Positions 19,008 through 27,855 are shown, counted from the stretch's first letter. The stretch: 57,624 nt of DNA from Smithella sp. PtaU1.Bin162 (GCA_002068015.1 MVRV01000051.1:1-57624); one strand, 5' to 3'. Notes: generated by a model not told the origin, from the letters alone. Numbers and translations are program-made.

Positions 19008-20096
19008 TCATCTGAAACGGCTGTCGATTATAATATCGGGTCCGCATCTTCTGATTTTTTGAAAGGATAATTTTTGGGCATGGTTGAGATCGCGGATCTG
19101 TAAATCTTCAACCGCTTCAATTCCTTTTCCAATGATTTTCGGGGCGATTATCGTCACCAGGCGGCAGGCTAAATTGTTTTTCAATGTCGATGTAATAATC
19201 TGCGCTCCTCCTTCCACCAGAACGGAAGATATTCCCCTTAAAGCAAGGGTTTTGAATAACTTTTTTAAATCCACCTTGCCTTGTCCGTCTTTTTTGATGG
19301 TTATTACTTCTGCGCCGGAAGCCTCAATCAACTTATATTGAGGATTGCCGGGTGATTTTACTGTGGCGATTAATGTTTTAACGGCAGTCAGGTTCTGCAA
19401 GATTTTTGCTTTAAGCGGAGTTTTCAGGCCGGAGTCAACAACCACCCGCAAGGGATTACGACCGCGGACAAGCCGTACGGTAAGTTCCGGATTATCGTTG
19501 ATGGCTGTTCCCGTACCGATTAATACGGCATCGTGCTCCGCTCTTAACTTATGCGCAAATTTACGTGATGCTTCCGAACTGATCCATTGCGATTGGCCGC
19601 TCGCTGCGGCAATGCGGCCGTCCAGTGTCTGGGCATATTTTATGGTAACGAAGGGCATGCCGGTTTCCATGTAATGGAAGAAAACTTCATTGAGACGGCG
19701 GCATTCCTGCTCCAATACGCCGGTTTTTACTTTAATTCCCCGCTTCTGCAGAAAGTGTATCCCCCGGCAAGAAACCAGCGGGTTGGAATCAACCGAGCCG
19801 ATGACAACATTCCTGATTTTACTTTTAACAATTCTTTCCGTGCAGCGAGGTGTTTTCCCCTGATGACAACAGGGCTCGAGGGTGACATAGAGTGTTGCTC
19901 CGGCGACATCTTCGGCGGCGTTGTTTATGGCGTTTACCTCAGCATGATTCTCACCGTATCGTTTGTGATAACCCTGACCTATAACGCGGCCGTTTTTGAC
20001 AATCAGCGCACCGACGAGCGGATTGGGACTCACATAACCAATCCCTTTCCGGGCAAGTATTATTGCTGCTTGCATATAGTATTCGTCATCTTTCAT
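19008..20096 (-). CDS. ribD: Bifunctional riboflavin biosynthesis deaminase/reductase
   Basis: RibD first deaminates the pyrimidine from GTP cyclohydrolase II and then reduces the ribose. The N-terminal half shows the zinc/catalytic set HAEVNAI and PCCHQGKTPRC; the C-terminal half has TIKYAQTLDGRIA and VEGGAQIITS of the reductase. 362 aa is normal. I chose the ATG at 20096; translation further upstream has only a TTG and no homologous sequence. No other rib gene and no FMN riboswitch is visible near it. Confidence 0.93.
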   Translation of the reverse strand: MKDDEYYMQAAIILARKGIGYVSPNPLVGALIVKNGRVIGQGYHKRYGENHAEVNAINNAAEDVAGATLYVTLEPCCHQGKTPRCTERIVKSKIRNVVIGSVDSNPLVSCRGIHFLQKRGIKVKTGVLEQECRRLNEVFFHYMETGMPFVTIKYAQTLDGRIAAASGQSQWISSEASRKFAHKLRAEHDAVLIGTGTAINDNPELTVRLVRGRNPLRVVVDSGLKTPLKAKILQNLTAVKTLIATVKSPGNPQYKLIEASGAEVITIKKDGQGKVDLKKLFKTLALRGISSVLVEGGAQIITSTLKNNLACRLVTIIAPKIIGKGIEAVEDLQIRDLNHAQKLSFQKIRRCGPDIIIDSRFR

Positions 20097-20232
20097 ATTT
20101 ATGACAAATACTCCATAATTTGCCGTGATGTAAAGAAAATTATTGTTCAGATGTTCGATGATATGATAAGAAAACAGCCGCAAGTTAAAAATAACCGCTT
20201 AAAAACGAAAAATTCAAGGAGAATGAAAGATT

Positions 20233-20961
20233 ATGAAAGGCGTTGTTCTGGCGGGTGGACTGGGGAGCCGTCTTTATCCGCTGACAAAAGTGACCAACAA
20301 GCATCTGCTTCCTGTCTACAATGAGCCGATGATATATTACCCTATTCGGATTTTAGTCAATGCCGGTATTGATGAAATCCTGGTGGTAACAGGCGGCAAC
20401 AATGCCGGTGATTTTTTAAAACTGCTGGAAAATGGCAAGGATTTCGGTCTTAAACATATCAACTATACTTATCAGCAGGGTGAAGGCGGCATCGCTGCGG
20501 CCCTTAGTCTTGCTGAATTTTTTGCCGATAAGGATAAAATAATTGTTGTTCTGGGCGACAACATTATTGAAAAAAATATTAAGTCGGCGGTAAAAAAATT
20601 CCGCGATCAGAAAGAGGGCGCCCGCATTCTGCTTAAGGAAGTTACCGACCCGCAAAGATTCGGAGTTCCGGTTTTTAAAGGGGAGAAGATAATCCGTGTC
20701 GAGGAAAAACCGGCTAACCCTTCTTCCAATTATGCGGTTATCGGTATTTATATGTATGATTACCGCGTGTTCGAGTTTATTCGCTCATTGAAGCCGTCGC
20801 AACGCGGGGAGTTGGAAATAACCGATGTTAATAATTTTTATATAAATGAAGGAAATATGCAGTGGGATGTGCTCGATGGCTGGTGGACGGATGCCGGTAC
20901 TTTTGAGTCATTGCAGAATGCAAGCAATATGGTAGAGAAAACGGGAGCGAATAAAATATGA
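20233..20961 (+). CDS. Sugar-phosphate nucleotidylyltransferase (short RmlA type)
   Basis: The 242-aa enzyme starts with the nucleotide-binding signature VLAGGLGSRLYPLT and has VVLGDNII and VEEKPANP. It resembles glucose-1-phosphate thymidylyltransferase but is about 50 residues shorter than classical RmlA, like archaeal and monomeric forms. It should couple NTP (probably dTTP) and a hexose-1-phosphate. Its last codons overlap the following cupin gene by 4 nt, so they act together; rmlB and rmlD are not nearby. Confidence 0.85.
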   Translation: MKGVVLAGGLGSRLYPLTKVTNKHLLPVYNEPMIYYPIRILVNAGIDEILVVTGGNNAGDFLKLLENGKDFGLKHINYTYQQGEGGIAAALSLAEFFADKDKIIVVLGDNIIEKNIKSAVKKFRDQKEGARILLKEVTDPQRFGVPVFKGEKIIRVEEKPANPSSNYAVIGIYMYDYRVFEFIRSLKPSQRGELEITDVNNFYINEGNMQWDVLDGWWTDAGTFESLQNASNMVEKTGANKI

Positions 20962-21413
20962 TTAATGGCGTAATCATTAAAAAATTAAAAGTTATTGCCG
21001 ACGAGCGGGGACGCCTGATGGAAATCCTCCGTTCCGACGATAATTTTTTTGATAAGTTCGGTCAGGTCTATATGACCACAGCTTACCCCGGTTGCGTGAA
21101 AGGCTGGCATTATCATAAAAAGCAATCTGATAATATGGCCGTGGTGAAGGGCATGATGAAAATCGTTCTTTACGACAGCCGGAAAGAATCAGTTACTTTT
21201 GGTGAGATAAACGAAATCTTTGCCGGTATCCACAATCCCGTTTTGGTACATATTCCCCCGTTTGTTTATCACGGGTTCAAATGTATTTCCGAAGATGAAG
21301 CGATAGTGATTAATACTCCGACTGAAACATATGATTATCAAAAGCCCGATGAATTCCGCCTGCCGGCCCATGAAAGCGATATACCTTACAAATGGGAGAG
21401 GAAGGACGGTTGA
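20958..21413 (+). CDS. RmlC-like cupin, dTDP-sugar 3,5-epimerase or isomerase family
   Basis: The 151-aa protein is a single cupin with GWHYHKKQSDNMAVVKG and PPFVYHGFK, where the histidines match the catalytic/sugar-binding positions of RmlC-type epimerases. It starts inside the stop of the nucleotidylyltransferase gene (ATGA overlap). It could be dTDP-4-dehydrorhamnose 3,5-epimerase or a related isomerase of deoxy-amino sugar pathways; I cannot decide between these. Confidence 0.78.
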   Translation: MINGVIIKKLKVIADERGRLMEILRSDDNFFDKFGQVYMTTAYPGCVKGWHYHKKQSDNMAVVKGMMKIVLYDSRKESVTFGEINEIFAGIHNPVLVHIPPFVYHGFKCISEDEAIVINTPTETYDYQKPDEFRLPAHESDIPYKWERKDG

Positions 21414-21427
21414 TTCCATAATATCTC

Positions 21428-21455
21428 TTGACTCTAAAAAGACAAGAGTTATAAT
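21428..21455 (+). promoter_or_regulatory. Strong sigma-70 promoter of the riboswitch-pilD transcript
   Basis: TTGACT (21428-21433) and a perfect TATAAT (21450-21455) are 16 nt apart. The expected start (about 21461) coincides with the 5' edge of the riboswitch aptamer, so the transcript seems to begin with it. Confidence 0.8.
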
Positions 21456-21458
21456 GCT

Positions 21459-21602
21459 GCCCAGCTTGAAAAGGGCAAACCGTTTGAAAAGGCGGGACGC
21501 AAAGTTACTGGCCTAAGTCCGTTTTAATAATATGGATATGGCAGCAGAACTGCCGGGCGATTCCTAAAAAGTCCAATAATTTTTCTATCTATCAATCCCC
21601 GG
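21459..21602 (+). promoter_or_regulatory. GEMM-I (cyclic-di-GMP-I) riboswitch in the pilD leader
   Basis: The conserved core is complete: GGGCAAACC (21473-21481), a hairpin CCGTTT/AGGCGG with a GAAA tetraloop (21480-21495), GGACGCAAAG (21495-21504), GGCCTAAG (21510-21517), and a second stem GGCAG-CAGAA-CTGCC (21540-21554). These match the Vibrio Vc2 c-di-GMP aptamer. The triple G before CAAACC argues for c-di-GMP rather than cGAMP, tentatively. CCGGGCGATT (21553-21562) at the aptamer's 3' edge can instead pair with AATCCCCGG (21594-21602) over nine pairs with one bulge. That alternative hairpin is a candidate expression platform. It has no T-tract, so control may be translational; the ribosome site GATGGGAAT lies just before the ATG at 21641. 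Confidence 0.88.
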
Positions 21603-21640
21603 ATTATATGTGACGTAATAATTTAGATGGGAATAAAACC

Positions 21641-22399
21641 ATGTTATTAAGTGTCTTTGCTTTTGTTTTCGGTGCGGCAATCGGCAGCTTTCTAAATGTC
21701 TGTATTTTTCGTTTACCCGAAAAAATTTCTATTGTTAAGCCTCTTTCCCGGTGTCCCTTCTGCCGCCATCCGATACGTTTCTATGATAATATTCCTTTGG
21801 TCAGTTTTTTTATTTTAAAGGGGAGATGCCGGAACTGCGGCTCAAAAATATCCTGGCGGTATCCTCTTGTCGAATTTATCACCGGTATGCTTGCGTTATT
21901 ACTGTTTGCCCAGTTTTGGCTCACTGCTGATTTCATAGTATTTTTTATCTTTACGGCGGTCTTGATCGTTATTACCTTTATTGATCTTGATCACCAGATC
22001 ATTCCCGATGTATTGACCCTTCCCGGTATACCCGTCTTTTTTCTGGCGGCTGTTTTTGTAGTGCGAATTCCCTGGCTGGAGGCCTTAATTGGTCTTTTGG
22101 TTGGCGGCGGTGTTTTGTTTGCAGTCGCTGCAGCCTATGAGCTGATAACGAAACGTGAGGGAATGGGTGGCGGTGATATAAAACTATTGGCCATGATTGG
22201 CGGATTTTTAGGATGGAAATCATTGATTTTTATTCTGCTTTGCAGCTCCGCTCTGGGAGCGGTGGTCGGCATTCTCATCATGATTATTAAAAAACAGGAT
22301 ATGAAGTATGCAGTACCATTTGGACCGTTTTTGTCGGCGGCGGCAGTTGCCTATTTGTTTTTTGGGGAAATATTTATGCGTTTCCTTGTCGGCTATTGA
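21641..22399 (+). CDS. pilD: Prepilin leader peptidase/N-methyltransferase
   Basis: This 252-aa inner-membrane aspartyl protease cleaves the short leader of type IV prepilins and methylates the new N-terminus. Both catalytic aspartates are visible, in FIDLDHQIIPD and in the GGGDIKL motif. The cytoplasmic zinc-type Cys tetrad, CPFCRHP and CRNCGSK, is intact, so the methyltransferase domain should work. Several membrane helices follow. The gene stands behind the GEMM riboswitch and ahead of the minor pilin genes that its product should process. Confidence 0.95.
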   Translation: MLLSVFAFVFGAAIGSFLNVCIFRLPEKISIVKPLSRCPFCRHPIRFYDNIPLVSFFILKGRCRNCGSKISWRYPLVEFITGMLALLLFAQFWLTADFIVFFIFTAVLIVITFIDLDHQIIPDVLTLPGIPVFFLAAVFVVRIPWLEALIGLLVGGGVLFAVAAAYELITKREGMGGGDIKLLAMIGGFLGWKSLIFILLCSSALGAVVGILIMIIKKQDMKYAVPFGPFLSAAAVAYLFFGEIFMRFLVGY

Positions 22400-22475
22400 T
22401 GTCTTGCATTGTGAAAATAACAGGCGGTTGTGTTTAAATCACCGTTTTTGGTAAAAAATTAAAATACGGAGAAAT

Positions 22476-22504
22476 TTGACAGGAAAGAGTTTTAAGCGTA
22501 ATAT
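22476..22504 (+). promoter_or_regulatory. Strong sigma-70 promoter of the minor pilin operon
   Basis: TTGACA (22476-22481), 17 nt, TAATAT (22499-22504). Start expected near 22511, giving a leader of about 108 nt before the fimT-like gene. Confidence 0.8.
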
Positions 22505-22537
22505 GTTGTATTATTAATTGTTTAGTGAAAGAAGATT

Positions 22538-22598
22538 TTGCCGGTGAACCTTTTCAATAATGGCACGTGATTTGCCAGTTAACCATTGATGGTGAACA
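22538..22598 (+). repeat. Three imperfect 13-nt direct repeats in the minor-pilin leader
   Basis: TTGCCGGTGAACC (22538-22550), TTGCCAGTTAACC (22572-22584; 11 of 13 identical) and TTGATGGTGAACA (22586-22598; 10 of 13) lie between promoter and ribosome site. They could bind a regulator or an RNA-binding protein; nothing in the sequence shows which. Confidence 0.5.
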
Positions 22599-22618
22599 TA
22601 ATTACAGAGAGGTAAAGT

Positions 22619-23116
22619 TTGCGGCTTACAACTGAAAATGGTTTTAGTTTAATAGAGTTAATAATTGTTATTGCCATTATGGCTATTGTACTGGGCATAG
22701 CAATGCCTTCTTTATATCAGTACCGTCAGAACACAAATCTGAAAGAAGCAACCAGAGAATTGTCGGCTGATATTTCCTACTGTCGGCAAACCGCCGTTGC
22801 GGAAAACATACGCCATCGGATTGTCTTTAATCAGTCGGCGAATACATATACAATCCAAAAAGAAAATCCCGTAAATTCAGGAAATTATGTGGCTTTGTCC
22901 ACAAAGAGTCCCGGTTCCGTAAGCAGTTCGGTCATTATTATGGGTTCTCCGAATGAACCCAGTTTTACCGGGGGTGTGGCGTATATAACTTTTCAGCCAC
23001 GGGGGACGATGAGTGCGGGGACGGTATGGTTACAGCATACAACCAGGCTTTCAACATCGACTATAACTACAAATTTAATGGGAAGAGTAAATGTGGCGTA
23101 TAATCTCCAATACTAA
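22619..23116 (+). CDS. fimT: FimT/GspH-type minor (pseudo)pilin
   Basis: The 165-aa protein has the prepilin site ENG|FSLIELIIVIAIMAIVL with Glu at +5, a hydrophobic stem and a globular domain. ADISYCRQTAVAENIRHRIVF is typical of the GspH/FimT domain. It starts at TTG, with AGAGG 6 nt upstream. It is the first gene of the fimT-pilV-pilW-pilX-pilY1 set and its end overlaps pilV by 26 nt. Minor pilins prime pilus assembly; FimT-like members can also bind DNA during uptake. Confidence 0.87.
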   Translation: MRLTTENGFSLIELIIVIAIMAIVLGIAMPSLYQYRQNTNLKEATRELSADISYCRQTAVAENIRHRIVFNQSANTYTIQKENPVNSGNYVALSTKSPGSVSSSVIIMGSPNEPSFTGGVAYITFQPRGTMSAGTVWLQHTTRLSTSTITTNLMGRVNVAYNLQY

Positions 23117-23507
23117 AGGTTTTACTCTTATAGAGGCAATGATTGCGGTTTTTTTAACCATGATTGCGGTTGTTTCCGTATTAACCATGCAACCGACATC
23201 CTGGAAGGCGGCAAGCAAAGCGGATTATATGGGAAGAGCGGCGGGGATTATGCAATCCGAACTGGAGTTACGGGAAAATCAAATCATGATGGGCACAATC
23301 CCCGCAAGTCCGATTAACCAGACTATTCAGGCCGGCGGCAGCGGCACTAATGCCGGAGATGCCTCCTTTAATGTAATTACGACAACTACAAATCCCGGTG
23401 CAAATCGCTGGCTGGTTAATGTGCGTGTTGCCTGGCCGGGGAATTGTCCCGGAGGAAGTTGCAGAATTACGAGCAGCATGCTTGTTACCCGGCAATCCGG
23501 GTTTTAG
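23091..23507 (+). CDS. pilV: PilV-like minor pilin
   Basis: The 138-aa protein begins with a prepilin leader and the cleavage motif NTKG|FTLIEAMIAVFLTMI, with Glu at +5. The short globular part carries a CPGGSC pair that may form a disulfide. Position between FimT and PilW matches the minor pilin order of Pseudomonas-type clusters, which supports the PilV assignment more than sequence does. Confidence 0.82.
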   Translation: MWRIISNTKGFTLIEAMIAVFLTMIAVVSVLTMQPTSWKAASKADYMGRAAGIMQSELELRENQIMMGTIPASPINQTIQAGGSGTNAGDASFNVITTTTNPGANRWLVNVRVAWPGNCPGGSCRITSSMLVTRQSGF

Positions 23508-23529
23508 TTATGGGGGATTAACTCTCACA

Positions 23530-24216
23530 ATGGATAAAAAAGGCTTCACTCTTGTAGAATTACTGGTTTCCATAGCTGTGGGAATGGTTATCATGCTGGC
23601 CGTTTACGGGGCAATGGAAATGGCCCAACGGTCATCGGTTAATGTAACCAATAAAATTTCCACTCAACAGGATGTGCGTTCCGTTCTTGATCTCATGGCC
23701 ATGGAAATACGTATGGCCTCATATAATCCAATGAATGTGGCTGCCACCTGGAGCACCATTCCCGCTTGCGCCGGCATGGGGTTGGGTACACCCACCATTA
23801 GCCGGAAAGGAATTCAGGTGGCCAATAGAAATGCGATTGTTATAGCAATGGATCTGGATGGTTCCGGTGTAATCGGTAATGCTGATAACGAATATCTGAT
23901 GTATTCTTATGACGGCGTGAGCACTATCAGCCGGAACGTCAGTTGCGGGGGAAACCAGGGAATCCTGGGTGGGGCGGGTACAAATACCAACGTCAGAAAT
24001 GCGGCGGCCGGTCTTTTCTTGTTCCGTTATTTTGACAGAACGGACAACGATATAACAACGACAGTTGAGGGCAGCCAGGATCAAATTCGCAATATCAGAC
24101 GTATTTTGATAACCATTGTTGCTGATACCGAACAAAATGATCCGAACACGCAACAGCCCAGAAGAATGATTTATTCAACAAATGTTATTGTGAGGAATCA
24201 TGCGCTTAGTCCGTAA
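23530..24216 (+). CDS. pilW: PilW-like minor pilin
   Basis: The 228-aa protein starts MDKKG|FTLVELLVSIAVGM, a class III prepilin signal with a five-residue leader. A larger pilin body follows that contains AIVIAMDLDGSGVIGNADNEYLMYSYDG, cut here only as the visible DLDGSGVIGNADNEY segment reminiscent of a Ca-binding loop. I chose the ATG at 23530, just before the leader; an upstream reading from 23398 overlaps pilV and has no signal. It overlaps pilX by 17 nt. Confidence 0.84.
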   Translation: MDKKGFTLVELLVSIAVGMVIMLAVYGAMEMAQRSSVNVTNKISTQQDVRSVLDLMAMEIRMASYNPMNVAATWSTIPACAGMGLGTPTISRKGIQVANRNAIVIAMDLDGSGVIGNADNEYLMYSYDGVSTISRNVSCGGNQGILGGAGTNTNVRNAAAGLFLFRYFDRTDNDITTTVEGSQDQIRNIRRILITIVADTEQNDPNTQQPRRMIYSTNVIVRNHALSP

Positions 24217-24679
24217 ATATTTTATGAGCGGCGGAAAATCCGAAAAAGGGTTTGTGCTTGTCGCGGCAATTCTGGCCACAATGATCCTGATGGCCCTTGG
24301 TTTTTACGTCCTGACGACGACAACTCAGGATATCCGGATAAGTACGCGTCTTGTCGCGGAACGCAAAGCTTTCTCCGCGGCGGAATGCGGGCTGCATGTG
24401 TTGTGTCTGACGTTTGATCCGGGTATGGCGGCTCTGAGCAATCAGTCTTGTGATGCAACCAACGATCCCAATAATAAATATGATATTGCCGCACCGGCAA
24501 GAAATTCAACACTGCCCAGCATACTCACTGTAGGTTCCGATATTACCGGGGGAAAAAGATGGGTATCACAGGTTTACAACACCACAATTACCGGTAAGGA
24601 TACAAGCTACAATTCATCCGTACCGGTTGCCGTAGGTGTTATGTTCGGACCGGTTCCGGATGATCCGAGTTACCGCTAA
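24200..24679 (+). CDS. pilX: PilX-like minor pilin
   Basis: The 159-aa protein has the leader SEKG|FVLVAAILATMILMAL. As in other PilX_N proteins the Glu at +5 is replaced (Ala here). The following DIRISTRLVAERKAFSAAECGL is the conserved PilX stalk region, with the family's AE/AF residues. It precedes pilY1 by 80 nt; a weak AT-rich hairpin with a T-run (about 24707-24738) lies in that gap and could attenuate transcription. Confidence 0.82.
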   Translation: MRLVRKYFMSGGKSEKGFVLVAAILATMILMALGFYVLTTTTQDIRISTRLVAERKAFSAAECGLHVLCLTFDPGMAALSNQSCDATNDPNNKYDIAAPARNSTLPSILTVGSDITGGKRWVSQVYNTTITGKDTSYNSSVPVAVGVMFGPVPDDPSYR

Positions 24680-24759
24680 TATATTTGATATTAAGAACAT
24701 TAGTTTATAAAAGAAAGAGTTCATTGTTTCTTTTTTACAGAAGTCATGAGGAGTAAGGT

Positions 24760-27700
24760 ATGTTAAAAAAACTTTTTATTATTTTTGTCATCCTCAGTGC
24801 CGTTACGGCATCACCCGTATTTGCCCAGGAAGAAGAACCGGCGGGCGATGAAGGCGGAACTTTTGTCACTGTCGCCCCTGATGCTTTGATTGTCCTTGAT
24901 CTCTCGGGCAGTATGTCCTGGAATCCGGCGGGTGGAAGTAATATTTGGGGAGATTCATCGTGCAATGGACCTTTTTACTGGGACAACAGTTCCCCTCATA
25001 ATGTCAATTGCAGCCGCATTGCTATTGCCAAAAGAGCGCTTTTCAGTATCTTGGATGACGACAACAACAATACCATCGACTCTCAGGACATGAACAGCCT
25101 CCAGGTGCGCATCGGTTACATGCGCTTTTACAACTGTGGTGGAGAAGAAACAACCGATTATACCAAAGGGTGCAATAAGTTGGTGACGACCATCAGCGCT
25201 TTGGGCAAGGATACGGGCACATCCTATTCGCTGACCTATTGTGGCAATTCCACGAGCTGTGCCTCCACCGTGACCTCCTGTACTTCCGGATCATGTATTG
25301 TGGGCGAAGGGGCCTCCGGCGGCACGCCGATTAACGGAGCACTCACCGAAGCCAAATTGTATCTCGATGCGCACAAAGACAAGGACAGCGCCAAATCCTG
25401 CCGGCAGAAATTCGTTATTCTTATTACTGACGGTGCCGATACTTATGCGTGCAGTGGTAACGGCGGCGAATGTCAGGAACACATGTATAAAAGACGGAGA
25501 CAGACTATTGCCGCTGCCAAAGCTCTCAATGATGCCGGCTACAAGGTGTTTGTCATGGGTTTCGGTTCCAGCATGCCGGATTATTTGAAGAATACGCTGA
25601 ACTGGACGGCTTATTACGGTGGAACGGACAATCCCCTCGAAACCAATTCCGGCAGCGAATCGGCTTACGACCCCGCTACGATCACAGCCTGTCAGACCGA
25701 TACCGCCACGGAAACAAAATCAGATTGCGGAAGCTCTACCAGTCACTTCAAGGCGACCAACAGCGATCCGGGCTATCTGTCTCTTTCCGGTTATGCCTTT
25801 CTCGCGGCCAACGCCGACGATTTAACTACTGCTTTGCGCTCCGCCATCAGCACCATCCGCGAGGCTACTTACTCCTTTACGCAGTCATCCATCCAGGCCG
25901 TCCGGACGATTGACGAAAATTATCTCTATGAAGCATCCTTTACTCCTTCGCTTGCGCCCAATAATGATCCTTTCTGGGTCGGCCATCTGAAAAGATATTC
26001 CATCGATGAAGCAGGAGACATTGCGGCAACTGCGGATTGGGATGCAGGTTCCATTCTGGACACCAGGGATGCGACGACCAGGGTGATGTATACTTACAAA
26101 ATCGATCCCGCCGATGGCGTGTCGAAATTGATGCTTTTTAATTCCACCAATATTACGATGGCCGATCTGGGTGTTACAACCGATGCTACGAGGCTCGCGA
26201 TAATAAATTTTATCCGCGGCGGTGAACAAAGCGGCGCCAACGCCGGATGGAAACTGGGAGATATTTATCATAGTTCTCCTGTGACCATCGGAACACCATC
26301 GCCTTATTTTTACGACCGGATTGATACAGCCGATACCAAGGCTTTTGATACACATCGCGCGAACCATGATCGGCCGTCATCGAGCGGTAAAAGATTGATT
26401 CTGGCCGGTGCCAATGACGGACAATTCCATGCTTTCAAAGCCGGAGAATCATCAGTCGGCGGCGGGAGCGAACTGTGGAGTTTTATACCGCCCAATTTGC
26501 TGACAAAATTGACGACGATTGCGCACTCCACTCACCCCACTTCTCTGGGGCATCAGTACTTTGTGGATGGTCCCATATCGGCAAGCGATGTCTGGTTGGG
26601 CAGCGGGAGCGGGGCAACCAAATCGGCGAGCGACTGGCATACTTTGCTGACATTTGCTCTGGGGCGCGGCGGGACAACTCACCTGTGGAGTTCTTCTGCT
26701 TCCTGTGCTTCGGGAGTTAATTCCACTTATTCGTCAACCTATCCCTATTATTGCGGATACTATGCTTTCGACATTACCGAGACTTTAAATGCGCCCACAT
26801 TTATGTGGCACCTGGGCGGTACAACGGCCCTGACGGCGACGGAAGGAGGCCACCTGGGTCAGCCGTGGAGCAAAATGATTATGGGACGCGTCAAGATAGA
26901 CGGCAATGAAAAATGGGTAGGCTTTATCGGCGCCGGCTATGCCGGAACTGACTGTAAAGGCGGAGGAACCTGCGACACACGCGGCAAGGGATTTTATGTG
27001 GTTAATTTAAGCACCGGCGCCATAATCTGGAAATATACTCATAGCGGTCCCGACGGCACTGTGAACGGTGATATGGATTACTCTCTGGCGGGCCCGGCAG
27101 CGCTCATTGATACCGACAACGATGGCTTTGTCGATACCGCCTACATCGGTGATCTGGGCGGCGATGTCTGGCGTTTTAAATTCTGTCTGGGAAGTGATGC
27201 GAGCTGCGGGACTTCCAACTGGAGCGGTGGAATGCTCTACGAAGCTTCATCCGGCAATATCCGGCCTATCTATACAATGCCTACCGTAGCAAAGGATGAT
27301 CTGGGTAATATGTGGGTGTATTTCGGTACCGGTGATATAACCGATCCTACTGCCTCGAACGCGCAGGAAAAAATGTATGGGGTGAAAGACAACGATCGCG
27401 CAACCAAATACACGATCAGCGATCTCGATAATATTACGACAGGTACTTACAGCAGTACGTCCACCAAAGCCGGCTGGTATATCAATTTAACAGGTTCCGG
27501 CCAGAAGATTCTTGCCGAGCCGACTGTGTTTCAGGGTATTTTGTATTTCACCACTTATAATCCGGCAAGCGCCAGCGATCCCTGTGCAAGCGGCGGTGAA
27601 GCTTCTTTGTGGGCGGTGGATTATAAAAGCGGGGCGGGAATGTTCGACAGCGGCGCCCGATCCACTGTTATCGGCAGCGGAATTCCGTCGGCGCCGGTTA

Positions 27701-27855
27701 TATCGCTCAATCCTTACGGTGGCACCAATATTTACGCCTCGACAAGTGAAGGGTCCGGGACTGGCGCCCATACGCAGAACATTGATCCGCCTTCTTCCCA
27801 GAATCTGAATCGCAGCAACCTGCTATACTGGCATGATCTGCGGGTTCAGCCTTGA
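24760..27855 (+). CDS. pilY1: PilY1-like pilus tip adhesin with von Willebrand A domain
   Basis: The 1031-aa exported protein begins with a signal peptide (about 1-22, ending PVFAQ). A VWA domain follows with the MIDAS start DLSGSMSW (about 46) and FVILITDGADTY (about 222). The C-terminal PilC/PilY1 beta-propeller carries the Ca-binding loop DTDNDGFVDTAYIGDLGGDV near residue 784. Many cysteines in the first third suggest disulfide bonds. PilY1 sits at the pilus tip with the minor pilins, promotes extension, senses surface force and can adhere. The location directly after pilX fits. Confidence 0.92.
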   Translation: MLKKLFIIFVILSAVTASPVFAQEEEPAGDEGGTFVTVAPDALIVLDLSGSMSWNPAGGSNIWGDSSCNGPFYWDNSSPHNVNCSRIAIAKRALFSILDDDNNNTIDSQDMNSLQVRIGYMRFYNCGGEETTDYTKGCNKLVTTISALGKDTGTSYSLTYCGNSTSCASTVTSCTSGSCIVGEGASGGTPINGALTEAKLYLDAHKDKDSAKSCRQKFVILITDGADTYACSGNGGECQEHMYKRRRQTIAAAKALNDAGYKVFVMGFGSSMPDYLKNTLNWTAYYGGTDNPLETNSGSESAYDPATITACQTDTATETKSDCGSSTSHFKATNSDPGYLSLSGYAFLAANADDLTTALRSAISTIREATYSFTQSSIQAVRTIDENYLYEASFTPSLAPNNDPFWVGHLKRYSIDEAGDIAATADWDAGSILDTRDATTRVMYTYKIDPADGVSKLMLFNSTNITMADLGVTTDATRLAIINFIRGGEQSGANAGWKLGDIYHSSPVTIGTPSPYFYDRIDTADTKAFDTHRANHDRPSSSGKRLILAGANDGQFHAFKAGESSVGGGSELWSFIPPNLLTKLTTIAHSTHPTSLGHQYFVDGPISASDVWLGSGSGATKSASDWHTLLTFALGRGGTTHLWSSSASCASGVNSTYSSTYPYYCGYYAFDITETLNAPTFMWHLGGTTALTATEGGHLGQPWSKMIMGRVKIDGNEKWVGFIGAGYAGTDCKGGGTCDTRGKGFYVVNLSTGAIIWKYTHSGPDGTVNGDMDYSLAGPAALIDTDNDGFVDTAYIGDLGGDVWRFKFCLGSDASCGTSNWSGGMLYEASSGNIRPIYTMPTVAKDDLGNMWVYFGTGDITDPTASNAQEKMYGVKDNDRATKYTISDLDNITTGTYSSTSTKAGWYINLTGSGQKILAEPTVFQGILYFTTYNPASASDPCASGGEASLWAVDYKSGAGMFDSGARSTVIGSGIPSAPVISLNPYGGTNIYASTSEGSGTGAHTQNIDPPSSQNLNRSNLLYWHDLRVQP

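Noticed and set aside
21459..21602. cGAMP-specific (GEMM-Ib) aptamer
   Set aside because: The GGG before CAAACC matches the c-di-GMP type as far as I can align it by eye; not excluded formally.
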